NCBI GenBank assembly: GCA_003153655.1
Contig: PMAK01000090.1
Span: 545-10,646, forward strand
Source: Phycisphaerales bacterium
GTDB lineage: Bacteria > Planctomycetota > Phycisphaerae > Tepidisphaerales > Tepidisphaeraceae
Length of the DNA stretch: 10,102 bases
Direction: 5' to 3'
Shown: piece after piece, positions 1 to 7,240 of the stretch
How the letters are laid out: each line of letters begins with the position of its first letter
Position numbering within the stretch: position 1 is the first letter of the stretch
Program-made: the position numbers and the translations under genes
The notes under the pieces: model-generated
Database searches by the model: none
Seen by the model: the letters and a program-made list of their open reading frames with translations, nothing else
Told to the model about the DNA's origin: nothing

Positions 1-647
1 AGGTTGAAAAAGATGACGGGGGAGATCGACGGGAGCGTTACATGGCGGAGTGTTTGGATGCGTCCAGCGCCATCTAGTTCCGCGGCCTCGAACAATTCCT
101 TGGGCACATCCTGCAATCCTGCCAGGAAAATGATGACAGTGTTTCCAATCCCCCAGAAACTGATGAGGACTAGTGATGGCAATGCCCAATGCGCGTCGGT
201 GAGCCAGCCGGGCGGCTCCTTCATTCCCATGCTGCGAAGCACGAAGTTGACCAGGCCGAGCTCGCTGTTGAAGAGCCAGAGCCAGATCATCGCCGCCGCC
301 ACCGCCGGCACCAGCGAGGGCAGGAAGATCAGCGTTCGATAAACCGACTGCCCGCGAATCTTCACATTCAGCAGGAGAGCCAGTACGAGTGCGATCAGAA
401 GCCCAGCCGGGAGCGAGAGGATCGCATAGAGGAATGTGTTGTAGTTTGCCTTCCAGAAAATCGCGTCGTGCATCAGCCCGCGATAGTTGTCCAGCCCGAC
501 GAAGACCGGCGCTTGGAGCAGCGGATAGTTGCAGAAGCTGTAATAGAGCGACAGCGAGATCGGCAGAAGTGTGAACGCACCGAAGCCGATCAACCAGGGG
601 GAGAGAAAACCGAGGCCTTTGATCAGGTTTCTCGTGTCAGAACGCAA
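1..647 (-). CDS. ABC sugar transporter permease, MalF/UgpA type (3' end outside window)
   Basis: This is an inner-membrane permease subunit of a carbohydrate ABC importer; it forms half of the translocation channel and docks the ATPase. The visible 215 residues include hydrophobic segments at about residues 12-36, 70-95, 106-128 and 155-178. They also include the conserved cytoplasmic EAA loop, EAAELDGAG at residues 187-195, followed by the family's typical LP (residues 205-206), which is where the ATPase couples. The family usually has about 290-310 residues, so roughly 80 are lost past the left edge. The start is a TTG at 645-647. The frame has a TGA 18 bases upstream, no ATG lies before the first membrane segment, and a GGAG sits 7 bases before the TTG. 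The gene follows the solute-binding protein gene by 38 bases on the same strand, the usual SBP-permease-permease order. The family is clear; the exact sugar cannot be read from the sequence. Confidence 0.93.
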   Translation of the reverse strand, partial: MRSDTRNLIKGLGFLSPWLIGFGAFTLLPISLSLYYSFCNYPLLQAPVFVGLDNYRGLMHDAIFWKANYNTFLYAILSLPAGLLIALVLALLLNVKIRGQSVYRTLIFLPSLVPAVAAAMIWLWLFNSELGLVNFVLRSMGMKEPPGWLTDAHWALPSLVLISFWGIGNTVIIFLAGLQDVPKELFEAAELDGAGRIQTLRHVTLPSISPVIFFN

Positions 648-654
648 CGTCGAA

Positions 655-658
655 CTCC
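655..658 (-). promoter_or_regulatory. Ribosome binding site deciding the TTG start of the permease
   Basis: On the minus strand GGAG lies 7 bases before the TTG at 645-647, between the binding-protein stop (686) and the permease. It is the only start-plus-RBS pair in frame after the upstream TGA, and it supports translation from a shared operon mRNA. Confidence 0.6.
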
Positions 659-685
659 ATTCTCATTGGACGCTAAATCCGGGCT

Positions 686-2113
686 TCAATAAGCCGTTGA
701 CCCGCGCACGCGCTGTTGCCGGGAAAATTCATCGTATTGCGCCTGCAATCGAACCTGCAATTTCGCCAGGGCATTCGCCGGCTGCACCTCCAAGAGAGAA
801 ACCTGCTGGCTCAGGGCATTCAGGTCATCCACCGCTTCGGGCATGATCGGGATCTGCGGCACGGATTGGGCGTTGGGACTGCTGGCCAGCCGCTCGAAAA
901 CGCGAATGTAGGGGTTTGGGTGATTGTTCAAAAAGTCATCGCTCACTTTCGCCAGCGGGGAGTTTTTGCAATGGAGCTTGTTGAGTTTTTCCATGACGTC
1001 CTGGCGATTGACGTATGCGATGAACTCGAATGCTTCCTTCTTGTGTTTTGAGCCGCGTGGAATCGCCAGGGCGTCGAATCCGCAGTAGCAGACGTTTTTC
1101 AGGCCCGGGACGGCTGAGGGAAACGGCGCAACCGCCCATTGGTAATTTCGCAGGCGCTCGGTCGGCGATTTTGTCATCTCGACATCGCGCGGCCACAGTA
1201 CGGTGGACATTGAGGGTTTGCGATGATAGATGAAATTCGCCAGGAAAGGGCCCTGCATTTCCAAAGCCACCTGTCCGGCGAGAAACGCATTTTGGGGGGA
1301 ATCAAAATTTCCGACGCCGTTGCGGAAATCGCTCATGGCGTCTCTCCCCATCCAGGATGCATAGCTTTCAATCCATTGATAGGCCTTCACGACCGGGGGT
1401 GACTGCAAGGTGAAGTGTCTGTCCGCCTCGTCCCAAAAAGTTCCGCCGAACCAATAACAGACGTAGTTGACGTACCAGTTTGGTTCCATGGGGAGAAAGC
1501 CGGCGCGAATCACGCGGCCATTGGAATCGCGGGTTGTCAGGGCACGGGCATATGCATCGAGTTCGTCCATCGTTCGCGGTGCTTGATCGGGATCAAGTCC
1601 TGCTGCGCGCAGGGTGGCCGCGTTTTCGTGGAAAATGCGTGTGTTGTAGTAGAGGACAGCCACCGACGGTGTGCTGATGAGCGCCCAGAGATGGCCGTCG
1701 TAGTTAATTCCGTTCCAGTAAACAGGTTTGTAATAAGAGGCGGTGATTCCACGTTCGCGGGCCATGTCTTCCAGCGGTTCGAGCGCTCCCATGGCGGCGA
1801 ACTGCACGAGATTCACCTCGAACAGTCCGGCGATATCCGGCGGCACACCCGCGGCGGTTGCTACGAGCGTTTTCTGATTAATGGTGCTGGACGAAACATA
1901 GCGGACGAAAATTCCCTTTTCGGCGCCGACGGAATTATTAAAATCATTCACGATCACGCGCATCTGTGCTTCTTCATTGCCGGTCCACTTCTCCCAGTAA
2001 TCGATCACCACCCGCTGTTTTGGCAGCGACTCATCGGTCCTCGGCCCAAACGCGAGCAGAGCCGTGGCGGCGACCACTAGAAGCAGGATGAAGAACCACT
2101 TAATCGCTTTCAT
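686..2113 (-). CDS. Extracellular solute-binding protein of a sugar ABC importer (family 1)
   Basis: A 475-residue periplasmic sugar-binding protein of the SBP family 1 (MalE/UgpB-like) fold, which would deliver oligosaccharide or sugar to the permease encoded just downstream. A signal or anchor segment spans residues 4-23 after Lys2 and Lys5. There is no lipobox cysteine, so it is probably not a classical lipoprotein. Family hallmarks include an early WEKWTG segment (residues 40-45), a PPDIAGLFE segment (91-99) typical of the first lobe, YYNTRIF (155-161), and the P-R-T-M-D-E-L stretch near residues 179-185 that corresponds to the family's P-x-TWDEL helix. The C-terminal half has the usual AIPRGSKHKKEAFEFIAY type of segment. 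The length suits the family. There is no convincing Shine-Dalgarno before the ATG. The gene is divergent from the GH18 gene at 2290, which hints at a chito-oligosaccharide or related ligand, but that is inference. Confidence 0.93.
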   Translation of the reverse strand: MKAIKWFFILLLVVAATALLAFGPRTDESLPKQRVVIDYWEKWTGNEEAQMRVIVNDFNNSVGAEKGIFVRYVSSSTINQKTLVATAAGVPPDIAGLFEVNLVQFAAMGALEPLEDMARERGITASYYKPVYWNGINYDGHLWALISTPSVAVLYYNTRIFHENAATLRAAGLDPDQAPRTMDELDAYARALTTRDSNGRVIRAGFLPMEPNWYVNYVCYWFGGTFWDEADRHFTLQSPPVVKAYQWIESYASWMGRDAMSDFRNGVGNFDSPQNAFLAGQVALEMQGPFLANFIYHRKPSMSTVLWPRDVEMTKSPTERLRNYQWAVAPFPSAVPGLKNVCYCGFDALAIPRGSKHKKEAFEFIAYVNRQDVMEKLNKLHCKNSPLAKVSDDFLNNHPNPYIRVFERLASSPNAQSVPQIPIMPEAVDDLNALSQQVSLLEVQPANALAKLQVRLQAQYDEFSRQQRVRGSTAY

Positions 2114-2289
2114 GATAATATCTAGCGGAGGTGTCTAACTTCCCAATCACTCGATTGCATGGCGGGGATATTAGCAGATAAACCGGTAAAATCCATAAAA
2201 ATCATAGCATTGGGATTGCAAAGCGGTCGATGCCCACGGTACGATTGGCCACGAAGAGATTCATCTGGTCTGCCACTTTTTATCATATC
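2114..2289. promoter_or_regulatory. Divergent intergenic region between the ABC operon and the first GH18 gene
   Basis: These 176 bases separate two divergent genes and so must carry both promoters. The stretch 2168-2210 is AT-rich. It holds AAACCGGTAAA at 2180-2190, whose ACCGGT core is palindromic and resembles the centre of LacI/GalR-family operators, although the flanks are not symmetric. A TAATAT on the minus strand (2168-2173) could be a -10 box, but no good -35 lies at the expected distance. No regulator gene is in the window. Confidence 0.35.
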
Positions 2290-3609
2290 ATGCAAAAACT
2301 AGTTCTCTCATTCATTTCGTTGCTGCTTATCGCATTCCTTGCGTCTGCCGCACAGGGCCGGCCCAACCGGATCGTTCTAGCTTATTCCGCGACCTGGCGC
2401 GACGCGGATACACCGGCCGAAACCTACAACTATGACGCAATCACACACCTGGCTAGGGCGTTTCTCACTCCGCATCCGGACGGAACGATCGAAATACCCG
2501 ACGGTTACTTTAATGCCAATATGGAGTCGCTGGCCCGGAAGCATGGCGTGAAACTCCTGATGTCTCTCGGCGGGGAAGCATCGAACGCGGACAACTGGCT
2601 CTCCATTGCCCGGAACCGGAAATAGTTTCAGAATTTCTGCGGCAATCTTGAAAAGCTTCTGGCGGATCATGGATACGACGGGATCGACATCGATTGGGAA
2701 CCTTCCGCAGTCACGACTGAAGATGGATCGGCTTTTGTCTCCTTCATGAAACAGCTTCGCGCTCATTTTCCGGATCGAATCATCACCACCGCACTCGGCG
2801 CCAGCGAATACTGGATCGGACATTTCTCCTGGAAGGAGGTGACGGACAGTGTGGATTACGTCAACGTAATGACGTACGACTACAGCGGTGGGTGGGGCGG
2901 CCGGGCGGCTTATGCTTCCAATCTATTTCCAGCCGGCGCTTATTCGCCCGAGCCGACGCTTTCGGTCGAGGAGGGGATGAAGAACCTGATCGGCAATCAC
3001 AAGGTCTCGCCCGCCAAGCTGCTGATGGGAATGACATTTTGGCCGAGTCGATTCAGCGTCGATCACATCGGCGATCACTTTCCGATCAACGGACCCGGCT
3101 ACAGCATGAATATCACCCACGCGCAGGCGATGTATCTTCTGCGCACTGGCAAATACGCTGATTTCTGGGATGAAAAGGCGGCGATGCCGTACATGGAGCG
3201 TACCGGCGGCGGCAGCGTCGTTTGTTATGAAAGTCCCAAATCCATTCAGCGGAAATGTGAATATGCCGCGAAACTTGGATGCGCCGGAGTCATGATCTGG
3301 CACGTTGGTGCGGATGTTTGTGGAGAGAAGGCCCCGCTGATGGACGCCGTGGCTGAGTCCTGTGGCGTTGCGAAGCAAATTTTCCCGCGGCAGATTTTTG
3401 AGCAGCAGGTTTCAGATTTGCAAAATCAAATCCAACAACTGAAGTCTCAACTGAGCCATGTTAAAGCGGCGGGGGAGGTTAATTCCGCGAAGATGTCTGA
3501 ATTGTCCATGGATCAGCTCCATGCGCTATTCAGTCAGATGGAAATAACGTGGGGATCACTTCAGGATCAGCTCTGGCGGCAAGATGCTCCGCCGCACGCG
3601 ACAAAATGA
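2290..3609 (+). pseudogene. Secreted GH18 chitinase-like hydrolase interrupted by an in-frame TAG
   Basis: This gene encodes a glycoside hydrolase family 18 protein, expected to cleave beta-1,4-linked GlcNAc polymers outside the cytoplasm. The best start is ATG 2290, which gives a signal peptide (residues 1-23, with a hydrophobic stretch at 5-20). The frame extends 20 codons further upstream but those residues do not fit a signal peptide. Family motifs are SLGG at 92-95 (strand 3), the catalytic D-G-I-D-I-D-W-E at 130-137 with E137 as the acid, M-T-Y-D at 194-197, and a late MIWH with Trp337. A glutamine-rich coiled coil follows at about 367-395. Codon 112 (2623-2625) is TAG, lying between SLGG and the catalytic motif. 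The frame then stays open to TGA 3607-3609. Without readthrough the product is a 111-residue fragment with no catalytic residues, and restarts downstream (ATG 2746, or GTG 2851 after GGAAGGAGGT) also miss the catalytic motif. It is a young pseudogene, a sequencing error, or a readthrough gene. The family call is strong. Confidence 0.88.
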
Positions 3610-3625
3610 GTTGAAGCATTTGAAT

Positions 3626-5431
3626 TCAGAGGTGATGCCGCTTCTTGGCGATCACGTGATGCTGTTGGTCATCAAGCGAAGGGGCGGCGGTTGTCTGGCC
3701 ATTGGATAATATTGACGCGGGCGTACTTGCGGTTGTGGTCAAAGTGGTGGAACTGCCGACAATCGCATCGAGTGTCACCAGGCTGGTTATGGGGAGTGTA
3801 ACAGCCGCGATGTTCGCGTTTTTTCCCAGGTTCGCCGCGAGGAGCGAAAAATCGTCGCCGCTGACGACACCGTTATATTCGAAGTCACCCTTGTCCCAGG
3901 CCGACTGCTGGGTGCCGAGGTTGGACGTCACGATTGTGAAATCGTCGCCATTGACGATGCCGTCGAGATTTGCGTCGCCGTAAAGTGCGTAGGTCACTTC
4001 AATTTGCCCGGAGCTTAGCCCGGTTACAACGCCATCCGCGCCGTCGGCGTAGCCTATGCCATAGCTGGGATTCGCCGCCGCTACCGAACTATTGATGCCG
4101 GCGCCATTCCAACTCCCGTTGTTATCTCCGCTGCTGAGGTATCCGCGGATTGTGGCGATGGGATCGGCCGTCGTGCGATAGTTTATGATCAGGGAATTGT
4201 TTCCGAGGTCGAGTGTTGCGCCGGCGTTGATTGTGAGGGATGATGTGGTGAAAGCGCCGGCGCCGGGCGAGAGTGTGAGGGTTCCACCGTTCAGACTGAG
4301 CGATGCAACATTGAATGCGGAACTCACGGTGACTGCGCCGCTGTTGATCAGGACATTGGTGGATCCCACGGGCACAGCGCCAAAATTCCAATTGCTCGAG
4401 TTATCCCAGGCGTTCGACACGCTTCCAGTCCACGTTTCCGATGCGGCTCCGAATACGCTCTTGATCGCCGGCAGCAAAGCCGCGCTGCCATAGCCGCCGG
4501 ACGCGAACTGATCCTGACCGAGTTCCCAGATCATCATTCCGCCGTAGCCGTTCTGAAGCACGTATTGGGCCTTATCCTGAATCGTGGTAACTCCGTTAAA
4601 TCCCCAGGTTGTGCCACCAATCGTAACGGTGTCGGCACTGGGTAATGGATCGGCGCCGCCGTTGGCTGCCGCGTAGGCGCTTATGATCTGCGCATATGTT
4701 TCCGTGGTGCTGTTGTTCCAACTTGTTCCCGACCGTCCGTAGAATGGCACACCCATGAACAAGTCGGCCTTGGGGACGCCATAATCTGCCCAGCCCGTGA
4801 GATAGGTGAGGGATTCGTTATAGGGAGCGCTGGAGTTGAAATCGAGATCATAATCCATCACGAAATATCGATCGATGTCTGAAAGATCGGCCTTTGGAAC
4901 GATCATTTGCGAGACCTGCACAGCGGCCGACAGGATCAGCCCGTGTGCCGATGTTTGTGCGTGAAGCGCGGCAAGCAGGCTTCCGTAGCTGTTCATTTCC
5001 GCGGTTGTCAGCGTGCCCGGCTCATAATCCAGATCAACGCCGTCGAGATGATACGTGGAGCAGAACGAGATGATGTTGTTCACAAAGGCGGTCGTTGCCG
5101 ACGTACTATTTGCGATCGCCTGAAACGCACTTTTCGGATCAATCGTGATAGAAACCGAAACTCTTGATGGGGCGTCATGCGCGGCCGTTACCAGCGTTTG
5201 TAATTGGGACAGGCTGTATCCGTTCGTCGAGGTTGTCGAGAGCGCACCGCTGCTGTTGGCTAAGATCGAAAAGTAGTTGATCTGCGATAGCGCTCCCAAA
5301 TCGATGCTGCTGAAATGGGTGAATTCGTAATCGGGGAGATAGCCGATCACCAGGGGGCTTGTCGAAAGCAATACCCGAGGTTCAAGAGGCTCACACATCT
5401 CTTTGCGCGCTCGCGATCGACCGTTGGTCAT
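3626..5431 (-). CDS. LEPR-XLL GH18 glycoside hydrolase with C-terminal dockerin-like repeats
   Basis: A 601-residue, probably exported chitinase-like enzyme. Its N-terminus is basic and carries LEPRVLLS at residues 16-23, the LEPR-XLL motif typical of exported Planctomycetota proteins. The GH18 barrel spans about 25-328. It shows D-G-V-D-L-D-Y-E at 130-137 (catalytic Glu137), M-D-Y-D at 192-195 with the substrate-contacting Tyr/Asp pair, and a closing MMIWELGQD with Trp302. GH18 enzymes hydrolyse chitin or, in some subgroups, the GlcNAc-GlcNAc core of N-glycans; the sequence does not decide which. Residues 333-410 are a W-rich entry followed by short beta-strand repeats. Residues 411-537 form a module ending in two EF-hand-like dockerin repeats (GDANLDGIVNGDDF at 485-498; GDFEYNGVVSGDDF at 515-528). 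A Ser/Thr-rich tail ends in a basic KKRHHL. AAGGA lies 10 bases before the ATG. It is convergent with the first GH18 gene (16-base gap) and lies downstream of the MFS gene on the same strand (124-base gap), possibly co-transcribed. An inner ATG at codon 12 is a weaker alternative start because it would drop the basic residues. Confidence 0.93.
   Translation of the reverse strand: MTNGRSRARKEMCEPLEPRVLLSTSPLVIGYLPDYEFTHFSSIDLGALSQINYFSILANSSGALSTTSTNGYSLSQLQTLVTAAHDAPSRVSVSITIDPKSAFQAIANSTSATTAFVNNIISFCSTYHLDGVDLDYEPGTLTTAEMNSYGSLLAALHAQTSAHGLILSAAVQVSQMIVPKADLSDIDRYFVMDYDLDFNSSAPYNESLTYLTGWADYGVPKADLFMGVPFYGRSGTSWNNSTTETYAQIISAYAAANGGADPLPSADTVTIGGTTWGFNGVTTIQDKAQYVLQNGYGGMMIWELGQDQFASGGYGSAALLPAIKSVFGAASETWTGSVSNAWDNSSNWNFGAVPVGSTNVLINSGAVTVSSAFNVASLSLNGGTLTLSPGAGAFTTSSLTINAGATLDLGNNSLIINYRTTADPIATIRGYLSSGDNNGSWNGAGINSSVAAANPSYGIGYADGADGVVTGLSSGQIEVTYALYGDANLDGIVNGDDFTIVTSNLGTQQSAWDKGDFEYNGVVSGDDFSLLAANLGKNANIAAVTLPITSLVTLDAIVGSSTTLTTTASTPASILSNGQTTAAPSLDDQQHHVIAKKRHHL
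3821..4201 (-). repeat. Dockerin-like C-terminal module, copy 1 (within the GH18 gene)
   Basis: This encodes residues 411-537 of the GH18 protein. The order is an NNSLIINY strand, IRGYL, a glycine/asparagine/tryptophan-rich segment ending GINSS, GYADGADGVV, GLSSGQIE, and two calcium-loop-like repeats of about 22 residues. It matches the module at 8521-8934 segment for segment, so the two are paralogous. Confidence 0.85.
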
Positions 5432-5461
5432 TATTCGTTTTTCCTTGCCCGGAGCCCCCTC

Positions 5462-5492
5462 GACCGGAATGATAGGTCTTCATTCGCCGGTC
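5462..5492. repeat. Inverted repeat (hairpin) in the leader of the LEPR-XLL GH18 gene
   Basis: GACCGG (5462-5467) pairs with CCGGTC (5487-5492) and AATGA (5468-5472) with TCATT (5480-5484), with a 2-base bulge and a 7-base loop. It ends 31 bases before the start codon of the GH18 gene. On the minus strand no T-run follows it, so it is not a standard terminator for the MFS gene. It may be a leader hairpin or an operator. Confidence 0.5.
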
Positions 5493-5513
5493 TGTCTCTA
5501 CGCTTTTTATTTT

Positions 5514-5525
5514 AATTGATAATAA
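5514..5525 (-). promoter_or_regulatory. 12-base AT-rich motif shared with 6961-6972
   Basis: Read toward the GH18 gene the sequence is TTATTATCAATT, 82 bases before its ATG. The identical 12-mer occurs at 6961-6972 reading toward the PEP-CTERM gene. Both copies are intergenic, so it may be a common regulatory site for the two module-sharing exported proteins. AT-rich 12-mers can also recur by chance. Confidence 0.25.
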
Positions 5526-5555
5526 TGCGGGAAATCTAAAAGTCCAGAGAAAAAC

Positions 5556-6839
5556 TTAGTCCATCGGTTCAATGCTGTCTGGCTCTGCGCCGGCGAGATG
5601 CTCCAAAGATGCGGCCCGGGGATGGAAAAAGATGAGGAGGGCGATTGCCGAAGCGGCCGCGATGGCGGCCTGCGTCCACCAAATGGCTTGAAAATCAGGA
5701 ATGACGCCGGCAACTGTCTGCTTTGTGAATCGATCAAACATCTGCGAATAAGGTCCGGCCAGGGCGGGGCCGAGCCCAAACAATACAATGCCAAACACCG
5801 TTTGCGCGGAATGTCGAACATTCGCCGGAAATACCTGCTCGATATAGAGAATCGCGGTTGTAAAGAAGCAGGCGAATGCGACTCCATGCAATGACAGAGA
5901 GACGATCACCAGCGTCGCAGGCGGGTTGAGGGCAAAAATCGCGAATCGAAGCGCCTGTGCGGCTGCGCCCACTGTAAGAATTGTTCGATATCCAAATCGC
6001 CGAAGCAACGGCCCGAGCGTGAAAAGAAAGAGGACTTCGCTGAGCTGCGCAACGGCCAGGGTCGGCCCGACAAATTTCAGCGGGATTCCAACCACATCGG
6101 ACAAAAATGGTCCGATGTTCAGGTAGTAAGCCGTGTGGATGGCAGCGATCGGCATCGCGATCAGCATCAGGACAAGAACAGACGGCTCGCGCAGCAATCG
6201 AAACGCTTGAATAGACGGCAATGGCCCCCGGCTGGTATCCCTCGGAGGAGTAGCCGGAAGAACGAATAGCGCATAGCTCGCGTAGCCAATCGCCAAGATT
6301 GCCGCCGCCCGCATTGCGTAGGGAATTCGCGCGATATTGGTTGCATGATCATTTCCGCGCAGAACGATGTAGGTGAAGCCGGCCGACGTCACGATCCAGC
6401 CGATGGTGCCCCACATCCGTACGCGCGGGAACGAATGCTCACGATTCGTCAGATGGCTCAGGGCCAGAGAACTCGTCAGAGATTGCGTCGGCACATAGGC
6501 GATTGAAAAGCAAAGCATGATGCAAAAGAACGGCGTGAACGTCATCGAAGAGGCGTTGAGAAACAGCAGCACAGCTGCGACGCAATGAAGTGCCGCCAGC
6601 GCCTTCTCCGCGTTGAGATAACGATCGGCAACCTGACCCGCGATGATTGGCGCCGTGAACGCGCCGAGCGCATTGGCAAACCCCAGCACCCAGCCGGTCT
6701 GTCCCGATGTGAAGCCAAGCCCGTGAACCGCCCGCGCGGCAGTGAGGTAGTTCGCGAGATACGGATACCACATTCCCCGGACGGCGTATTCCAGGAACAT
6801 CATGATGCATAGACGAACGGTGATCGAGCGGGGTGTCAT
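5556..6839 (-). CDS. MFS transporter, nucleoside:H+ symporter (NupG/XapB-like) type
   Basis: A 427-residue inner-membrane carrier with about 12 hydrophobic segments, likely a proton symporter for a nucleoside or sugar-like solute. The N-terminal half follows the NupG/XapB pattern: a W-x-P-Y segment just after the first helix starts (residues 24-27), GQVADRYLNAEK (68-79), Y-V-P-T in helix 4 (115-118) and FPRVRMWGTIGW (137-148), which corresponds to the FPPIRIWGTIGFI segment of E. coli NupG as I recall it. NupG has about 418 residues, so the length fits. I chose ATG 6839 because it puts the first helix near the N-terminus as in the family. The frame opens earlier with a TTG at 6896, but that has no RBS and would add 19 non-family residues. 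No clear RBS precedes either start. In Planctomycetota such carriers often sit beside sugar genes, so the substrate may not be a nucleoside. The next gene on the strand is the LEPR-XLL GH18. Confidence 0.88.
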   Translation of the reverse strand: MTPRSITVRLCIMMFLEYAVRGMWYPYLANYLTAARAVHGLGFTSGQTGWVLGFANALGAFTAPIIAGQVADRYLNAEKALAALHCVAAVLLFLNASSMTFTPFFCIMLCFSIAYVPTQSLTSSLALSHLTNREHSFPRVRMWGTIGWIVTSAGFTYIVLRGNDHATNIARIPYAMRAAAILAIGYASYALFVLPATPPRDTSRGPLPSIQAFRLLREPSVLVLMLIAMPIAAIHTAYYLNIGPFLSDVVGIPLKFVGPTLAVAQLSEVLFLFTLGPLLRRFGYRTILTVGAAAQALRFAIFALNPPATLVIVSLSLHGVAFACFFTTAILYIEQVFPANVRHSAQTVFGIVLFGLGPALAGPYSQMFDRFTKQTVAGVIPDFQAIWWTQAAIAAASAIALLIFFHPRAASLEHLAGAEPDSIEPMD

Positions 6840-6939
6840 GAAGTGTGCGGCAACGCCGCTGAAATCGATGCTGCCAGAGTCGGGCGTAAGACGCAACAGC
6901 GTCGGATCGGGCGGCCCATTTCAATGAAGAGGCCCATCC

Positions 6940-6957
6940 CATGATTGCCAAATCATG
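6940..6957. promoter_or_regulatory. 18-base palindrome, candidate operator
   Basis: CATGATT (6940-6946) and AATCATG (6951-6957) are perfect 7-base inverted arms around GCCA. The spacing suits a dimeric helix-turn-helix regulator. It lies between divergent genes, about 100 bases before the MFS start. The regulator is unknown. Confidence 0.4.
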
Positions 6958-6964
6958 CACTTAT

Positions 6965-6978
6965 TATCAATTTTGATA
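6965..6978. promoter_or_regulatory. 14-base palindrome, candidate operator or promoter element
   Basis: TATCAA (6965-6970) and TTGATA (6973-6978) are perfect inverted arms separated by TT. It starts 8 bases after the 6940-6957 palindrome and overlaps the 12-mer shared with 5514-5525. Confidence 0.4.
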
Positions 6979-7168
6979 TTAATTTACCGACGGCAAAGAC
7001 CTCTTGAAATCCCCAATCTGCCGCGCGGGAATGGTCGGAAGAGTTGACAAAAAACCTCGGAAATAAGCGGTAAATATGGCTTTTTGCTCCGTTCGACTGA
7101 GGTCGCTCAAAAAGAAGTGGATCGCTTGCGAGTCAGGACGTCGCCGGCCAAACAACCCGACTTTTTAC

Positions 7169-7197
7169 TTGCATAAATAACCTCATTGAATTAATAT
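7169..7197 (+). promoter_or_regulatory. Possible sigma-70-type promoter for the PEP-CTERM gene
   Basis: TTGCAT (7169-7174) and TAATAT (7192-7197) are 17 bases apart, the ideal spacing, and would give a leader of about 40 bases. The boxes match consensus at 3/6 and 4/6, so this is a weak call. Confidence 0.35.
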
Positions 7198-7230
7198 CCA
7201 ATGAGACACCTTTTACTCAAAACCCTTTGG

Positions 7231-7240
7231 AAGGGGAGGT
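7231..7240 (+). promoter_or_regulatory. Strong ribosome binding site setting the start at 7246
   Basis: AAGGGGAGGT includes a full GGAGG and ends 5 bases before ATG 7246. It decides between that ATG and the upstream in-frame ATG at 7201, which has no such site and would add 15 residues before the signal peptide. Confidence 0.75.

Noticed and set aside
4..692. Plus-strand open frames over 4-342, 189-692, 389-574 and 571-846
   Set aside because: They lie antisense to the permease and the end of the binding-protein gene, whose minus-strand translation shows clear family motifs (EAA loop). Their proteins are Arg/Pro-rich shadows.
2124..2135. CACCTCC on the sense strand before the binding-protein start, resembling an anti-Shine-Dalgarno element
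   Set aside because: There is no partner Shine-Dalgarno sequence nearby for it to pair with, so it gives no support for a leader switch.
2230..2289. Start at ATG 2230 for the first GH18 gene
   Set aside because: The extra 20 residues precede a standard signal peptide that starts at ATG 2290, and no ribosome binding site supports 2230.
2746..3609. Independent gene starting at ATG 2746, or GTG 2851 after GGAAGGAGGT
   Set aside because: Either product would start inside the GH18 barrel and lack the catalytic DGIDIDWE and the signal peptide. The frame is the continuation of the 2290 gene past a TAG.
6439..6960. Minus-strand frame of 173 codons overlapping the MFS gene
   Set aside because: It overlaps the MFS coding region in another frame and has no membrane or domain pattern; the MFS frame matches the NupG family well.
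7044..7076. TTGACA (7044-7049) with TAAATA (7071-7076) as a promoter
   Set aside because: The spacing of 21 bases is too long for a sigma-70 promoter, and the resulting leader would exceed 160 bases.
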